Positions 61,317 through 64,000 of a DNA stretch of 64,000 nt are shown here, in pieces. The stretch lies in NCBI GenBank assembly GCA_036788835.1, contig DAIQMR010000001.1:122722-186721 (forward strand), in the 5' to 3' direction. A program made the translations under genes and the position numbers. Within the stretch, counting starts at the first letter, position 1; each line of letters begins with the position of its first letter. The DNA comes from JALCSJ01 sp036788835 (GTDB taxonomy: Bacteria; Bacillota; Negativicutes; Acidaminococcales; Acidaminococcaceae). The notes beneath the pieces are model-generated. The model saw only the letters and a list, made by a program, of their open reading frames with translations. It was not told the DNA's origin and made no database searches.

Positions 61317-63473
61317 ATGCAGTCACGTAAACAATTGGCCAGCCTTTTAATCCTAGCGGCAATAGGATTCCAGCCCAGGATAGGCGAAGTCAAATGTACC
61401 AGCCTTGTGGTTGGCAAAAACGCTTCAACAACCGGCCATGGTTTTTTTGGTCGAACCAACGATAGCTCTCCTTACGGAGCTATTAAAACCATTGTCTATC
61501 CGGCCGGCTCTTTTAAACAAGGACAAAGTTTGACTAATCCCTATCTTGCTCATAAATATCCCAAGGAAAAACCTTGGCAATACACATTTACCCACGACAG
61601 TTATAAATTCTTTGCCAATCCTTATATGCCCTACACCGGCGGCTTAAAACAAGGTGATGTTGATATTTATCATGCCGGCGGTGTGAATGACCAGGGCGTG
61701 TCTGTTAGTGCCACTAATACCACTCTTTTGCGAAAAGAAGCCAAGGTCAAAGGTAATGACTATGGCAAAACGGGTTTGGATGAAAGCTTTGCTGCCTTAA
61801 TTGTCCTGGCGGAAGCCAACAGTGCACTGGACGGTGTGGAAAGATTGGGCCGTCTTGTGGAAACCGACGGTGTCGGCGATAAGTGCGGCTGTCTTATTAT
61901 GATTGGTGACCGGAAAGAAAGCTGGATTTTTGAAACTGCCGGCCGCTTCCGTTGGGTGGCAACCAAAGTTCCCGATGATAAATTCCTGGTAATAGCCAAT
62001 GACATGGTCACAGATTATGTAAACTTAGATGATACCTACAGTTATCGCGGTTCAGTTGATTTAAAAGATTTTGCCATTAAGAACGGTTTTGCTATCTATG
62101 GCCCCAAAAATAGTCCACATGCTCAGGACGTAAATATTGCAGCCTCCTATGGGGATCTTAATAACCAGATATTTAATTCTCATCGACGTTGGCGTGGCTA
62201 TAAGCTTTTTGCCTCTTCACAAAATATCCCCATAAAAAAAGAACAAGCGGATGTTTATCCTATGTTCGTTAAGCCCGATAAAAAAATCAGCCCTCTAGAT
62301 GAAATGAACTATCATAGAGACCGTTACGAAGGAACACCTTATGATATTTCCACTTTGCGCCGTTCCAAACTAGACTATAACGGCTATGAATTAAAGGAAA
62401 ACAAACAGAACGTCAATGATCCCAAGTGGATACGTCCCATTGGCCACAATACGGCGCAGATGGGTCATATTCTTGAACTTCTGCCTCTGCCAAAGGAAAT
62501 CGGTGGCAGGGTATGGGTGTGTCTGGCTCAACCGGAAGATTCGGTTTTTTTGCCCTACTATGGTAACATAACCGACACTCACCGTTATTGTCAAACATAT
62601 GTGGATGGTAATAAGGTAACGAAAAACGGCAAGACTTATGTTTATCCCCATTATCAGGCAGACAGCGCATATTTCATCTTCCAAGATTTGGGCTTTAGAG
62701 GGCGCAGCAATAGAAAACTCTATGGCAATGAGATAAAAAAATACTGGCAGAAATATGAGGCCGCTCTTTGGGCAGAACAGGACGTTGTGGAAAAAAACAT
62801 TTTGCGGCTATATCAGCAAAATCCTGCTGATGCAGCCCAGTACGCTACGGAATATTCTCTCCTTGCCACGCAAAAAGCTCTAAATCGGGCGGCCTTAATT
62901 CGTAAAGGCCTTTTAAACCATATAAGTACATCACCAAAGACCTTGTTCAAGATACCGGCAGATACAGTTCCCTATAAAGATTTAGTTTTACTTCCCAACA
63001 AATCGTCTTCTTTAGACGAGGCAGAATTATTAGCTAAAAGTTTAGGCCTGAAAAAAGAGGCTCTACGACAAGCAGACTACACAACCAAGTCTCAACCCGA
63101 AAAAATTGGAGTTTGTGCCCTAAATGCCAAGTTGACAAAAAATGCCAATTTTGCCCGGGTAAAATTTACCCAAGAACTTTTGGGTTCAGATTATGCAGCT
63201 TATAACCATAATCCCAATAACGTTTTATCTAATTATCAATTGTCAATTAACGACACTAAGGTAATCGGTCCCCAATGTCCTCTTACCTTGTACGATGCCA
63301 TTAAAGCCGGTTCGGCCTGGCTGCTCAGCGATAAAACCAGTGCTACTGTCATAATAGATTTTTATCTCTATGACGGTAAAGGACAACCTCGCTATGCTGA
63401 TAATAGGTTGATTTTGCCCGATGGCAAAAAAGACGGCTTGCTTCAAGCTCATGAAAGCGGCTTCCCGAATTGA
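61317..63473 (+). CDS. Dipeptidase, peptidase family C69
   Basis: 718 residues. The N-terminal nucleophile Cys27 in VKCTSLVVGKNASTTGHGFF follows a short hydrophobic leader (LASLLILAAIGF), so the enzyme is exported and then processed at Cys27, as C69 (PepD) proteins are. GRTNDSSPYGAIKTI, YHAGGVNDQGVSVSATNT, FAALIVLAEANSALDGVERL and WIFETAGRFRWVA continue the family pattern. The C-terminal 200 residues extend beyond the core of short PepD enzymes, but this length occurs in the family. The ATG at 61317 follows GGAGGTG; a GTG at 61308 is part of that ribosome site. Confidence 0.9.
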   Translation: MQSRKQLASLLILAAIGFQPRIGEVKCTSLVVGKNASTTGHGFFGRTNDSSPYGAIKTIVYPAGSFKQGQSLTNPYLAHKYPKEKPWQYTFTHDSYKFFANPYMPYTGGLKQGDVDIYHAGGVNDQGVSVSATNTTLLRKEAKVKGNDYGKTGLDESFAALIVLAEANSALDGVERLGRLVETDGVGDKCGCLIMIGDRKESWIFETAGRFRWVATKVPDDKFLVIANDMVTDYVNLDDTYSYRGSVDLKDFAIKNGFAIYGPKNSPHAQDVNIAASYGDLNNQIFNSHRRWRGYKLFASSQNIPIKKEQADVYPMFVKPDKKISPLDEMNYHRDRYEGTPYDISTLRRSKLDYNGYELKENKQNVNDPKWIRPIGHNTAQMGHILELLPLPKEIGGRVWVCLAQPEDSVFLPYYGNITDTHRYCQTYVDGNKVTKNGKTYVYPHYQADSAYFIFQDLGFRGRSNRKLYGNEIKKYWQKYEAALWAEQDVVEKNILRLYQQNPADAAQYATEYSLLATQKALNRAALIRKGLLNHISTSPKTLFKIPADTVPYKDLVLLPNKSSSLDEAELLAKSLGLKKEALRQADYTTKSQPEKIGVCALNAKLTKNANFARVKFTQELLGSDYAAYNHNPNNVLSNYQLSINDTKVIGPQCPLTLYDAIKAGSAWLLSDKTSATVIIDFYLYDGKGQPRYADNRLILPDGKKDGLLQAHESGFPN

Positions 63474-63644
63474 AAAATAACAAGGTATGCACTCCATGGC
63501 TATGAACCATTTCCGGTCAGCCAGGACTAAGGATTTCATCATCTGTAATTAGGAAAAACGTTGGTCGGCTAATCTCATTAATCTAGTGGGCATTGGATCC
63601 CCCTGTTTAACTGCCTCCCCGGCAATTGCTGAATATGCCATTAA

Positions 63645-63673
63645 AAGCCTGAAATTATAAGAATTTCAGGCTT
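63645..63673 (+). terminator. Terminator downstream of the dipeptidase gene
   Basis: AAGCCTGAAATT pairs with AATTTCAGGCTT around ATAAG, followed by TTTTTT. It lies about 170 bases past the stop; the stretch between (63474-63640) holds no ORF or repeat I can recognise. Confidence 0.9.
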
Positions 63674-63715
63674 TTTTTATTGTTTCAATATGGGCTTTAA
63701 ATTACTGTTATACCG

Positions 63716-64000
63716 TCAGCTATTTAACCATGAAATAAATTCCATAAAAGCAGCAGCCTGTCTTTCAAGATATTTTTGACTGTTGCCCAGTTCCAGCTTT
63801 CCATCTTTGAGCATTCCCAAACAATTTGGAATCGCCAATCTAGGTGCATTCATAACTTTCATGTTAAGAAAACTGATTAACGTAACTAAATGGTCTTGAG
63901 ATAAGCCTGTCCCTGACATCCCAGGTGTAATACCGCTTATAGCTGCAGGTTTTCCTGCCAGCACTTGCATTTCTCCCCCATCTTGAGGACGGCTAAGCCA
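63716..64000 (-). CDS. NADPH-dependent FMN reductase, C-terminal part only
   Basis: The frame is open to the window edge, so the start is missing; about 94 residues are seen. WLSRPQDGGEMQVLAGKPAA followed by ISGITPGMSGTGLSQDH matches the central part of FMN reductases of the SsuE/ArsH/ChrR type, with G-K-P-A-A-I before the final strands, and LISFLNMKVMNAPRLAIPNC is the following helix and strand. It uses NAD(P)H to reduce FMN or a quinone in the cytoplasm. Confidence 0.8.
   Translation of the reverse strand, partial: WLSRPQDGGEMQVLAGKPAAISGITPGMSGTGLSQDHLVTLISFLNMKVMNAPRLAIPNCLGMLKDGKLELGNSQKYLERQAAAFMEFISWLNS

Noticed and set aside
63474..63640. A pseudogene remnant after the dipeptidase gene
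   Set aside because: No frame gives a recognisable protein fragment; too little evidence.

Overview
The window looks like chromosomal DNA of an anaerobic, moderately AT-rich member of the Bacillota, most plausibly a Negativicute (Acidaminococcaceae or Veillonellaceae type). This is inference from gene content: a reverse rubrerythrin, many small lipoproteins with classical lipoboxes, a TRAP 4TM/12TM permease, an NAD-type isocitrate dehydrogenase/aconitase operon, ABC transporters for peptide breakdown products and organic anions, a type IV-like pilin, and strong AGGAGG-type ribosome sites. No rRNA, tRNA, CRISPR array, prophage or intact transposase gene was seen. The DNA is densely coded. Most genes run on the minus strand in long operons with 1-15 base gaps or ATGA overlaps.

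Layout, left to right. 1-6.5 kb: the N-terminal part of a TRAP permease, a MetQ-type lipoprotein, a D-2-hydroxyacid dehydrogenase, a tandem pair of IRG/dynamin-like GTPases and an L-asparaginase. 6.6-10.4 kb: a secreted M48 protease, a PHP phosphoesterase, a 222-bp tandem repeat wedged against the ychF stop codon, and ychF. 10.5-17.3 kb: a branched-chain amino acid ABC system with two LivK-like binding proteins, livHMGF, a CBS-ACT regulator and a DUF951 gene. 17.5-21.1 kb: a signalling operon (PocR-LuxR regulator, Cache histidine kinase, response regulator). 21.6-22.9 kb: an unknown exported protein and a flavodoxin lipoprotein. 23.2-29.7 kb: a YbhJ-like hydratase, aconitase and isocitrate dehydrogenase, with a divergent LysR regulator; this is the oxidative arm from citrate to 2-oxoglutarate. 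29.9 kb: reverse rubrerythrin.

30.8-42.4 kb is one nine-gene minus-strand array: a YbhGFSR-type export system (HlyD, double ATPase, two permeases) followed by nanE, a permease, a HyuA-like protein without HyuB, an FAD oxidoreductase and an ROK kinase. This mixture matches no pathway I know and is the best candidate for an undescribed system. 42.5-46.3 kb: an orphan IS200/IS605-type end resembling an omega RNA scaffold, a FliB-like protein, guanine deaminase, a purine permease and a SYLF-domain protein. 46.5 kb: an acyl-CoA synthetase. 48.1-56.3 kb: a sensor set (PhnD-like lipoprotein, histidine kinase, NarL-type regulator) next to an AfuABC/FbpABC-like importer with two different ATPases; the arrangement recalls HptARS hexose-phosphate sensing and suggests uptake of a phosphorylated compound. 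56.5 kb: a lone prepilin. 57.5-61 kb: bioYBDA behind a promoter overlapped by a BirA-like operator. 61.3-63.5 kb: a C69 dipeptidase. 63.7 kb to the end: the C-terminal part of an FMN reductase.

Between the genes lies a dispersed family of palindromes about 40-50 bases long and two IS200/IS605-like ends, showing past activity of that transposon family although no transposase remains. Many gene ends carry clear Rho-independent terminators, some of them doubling as these palindromes.
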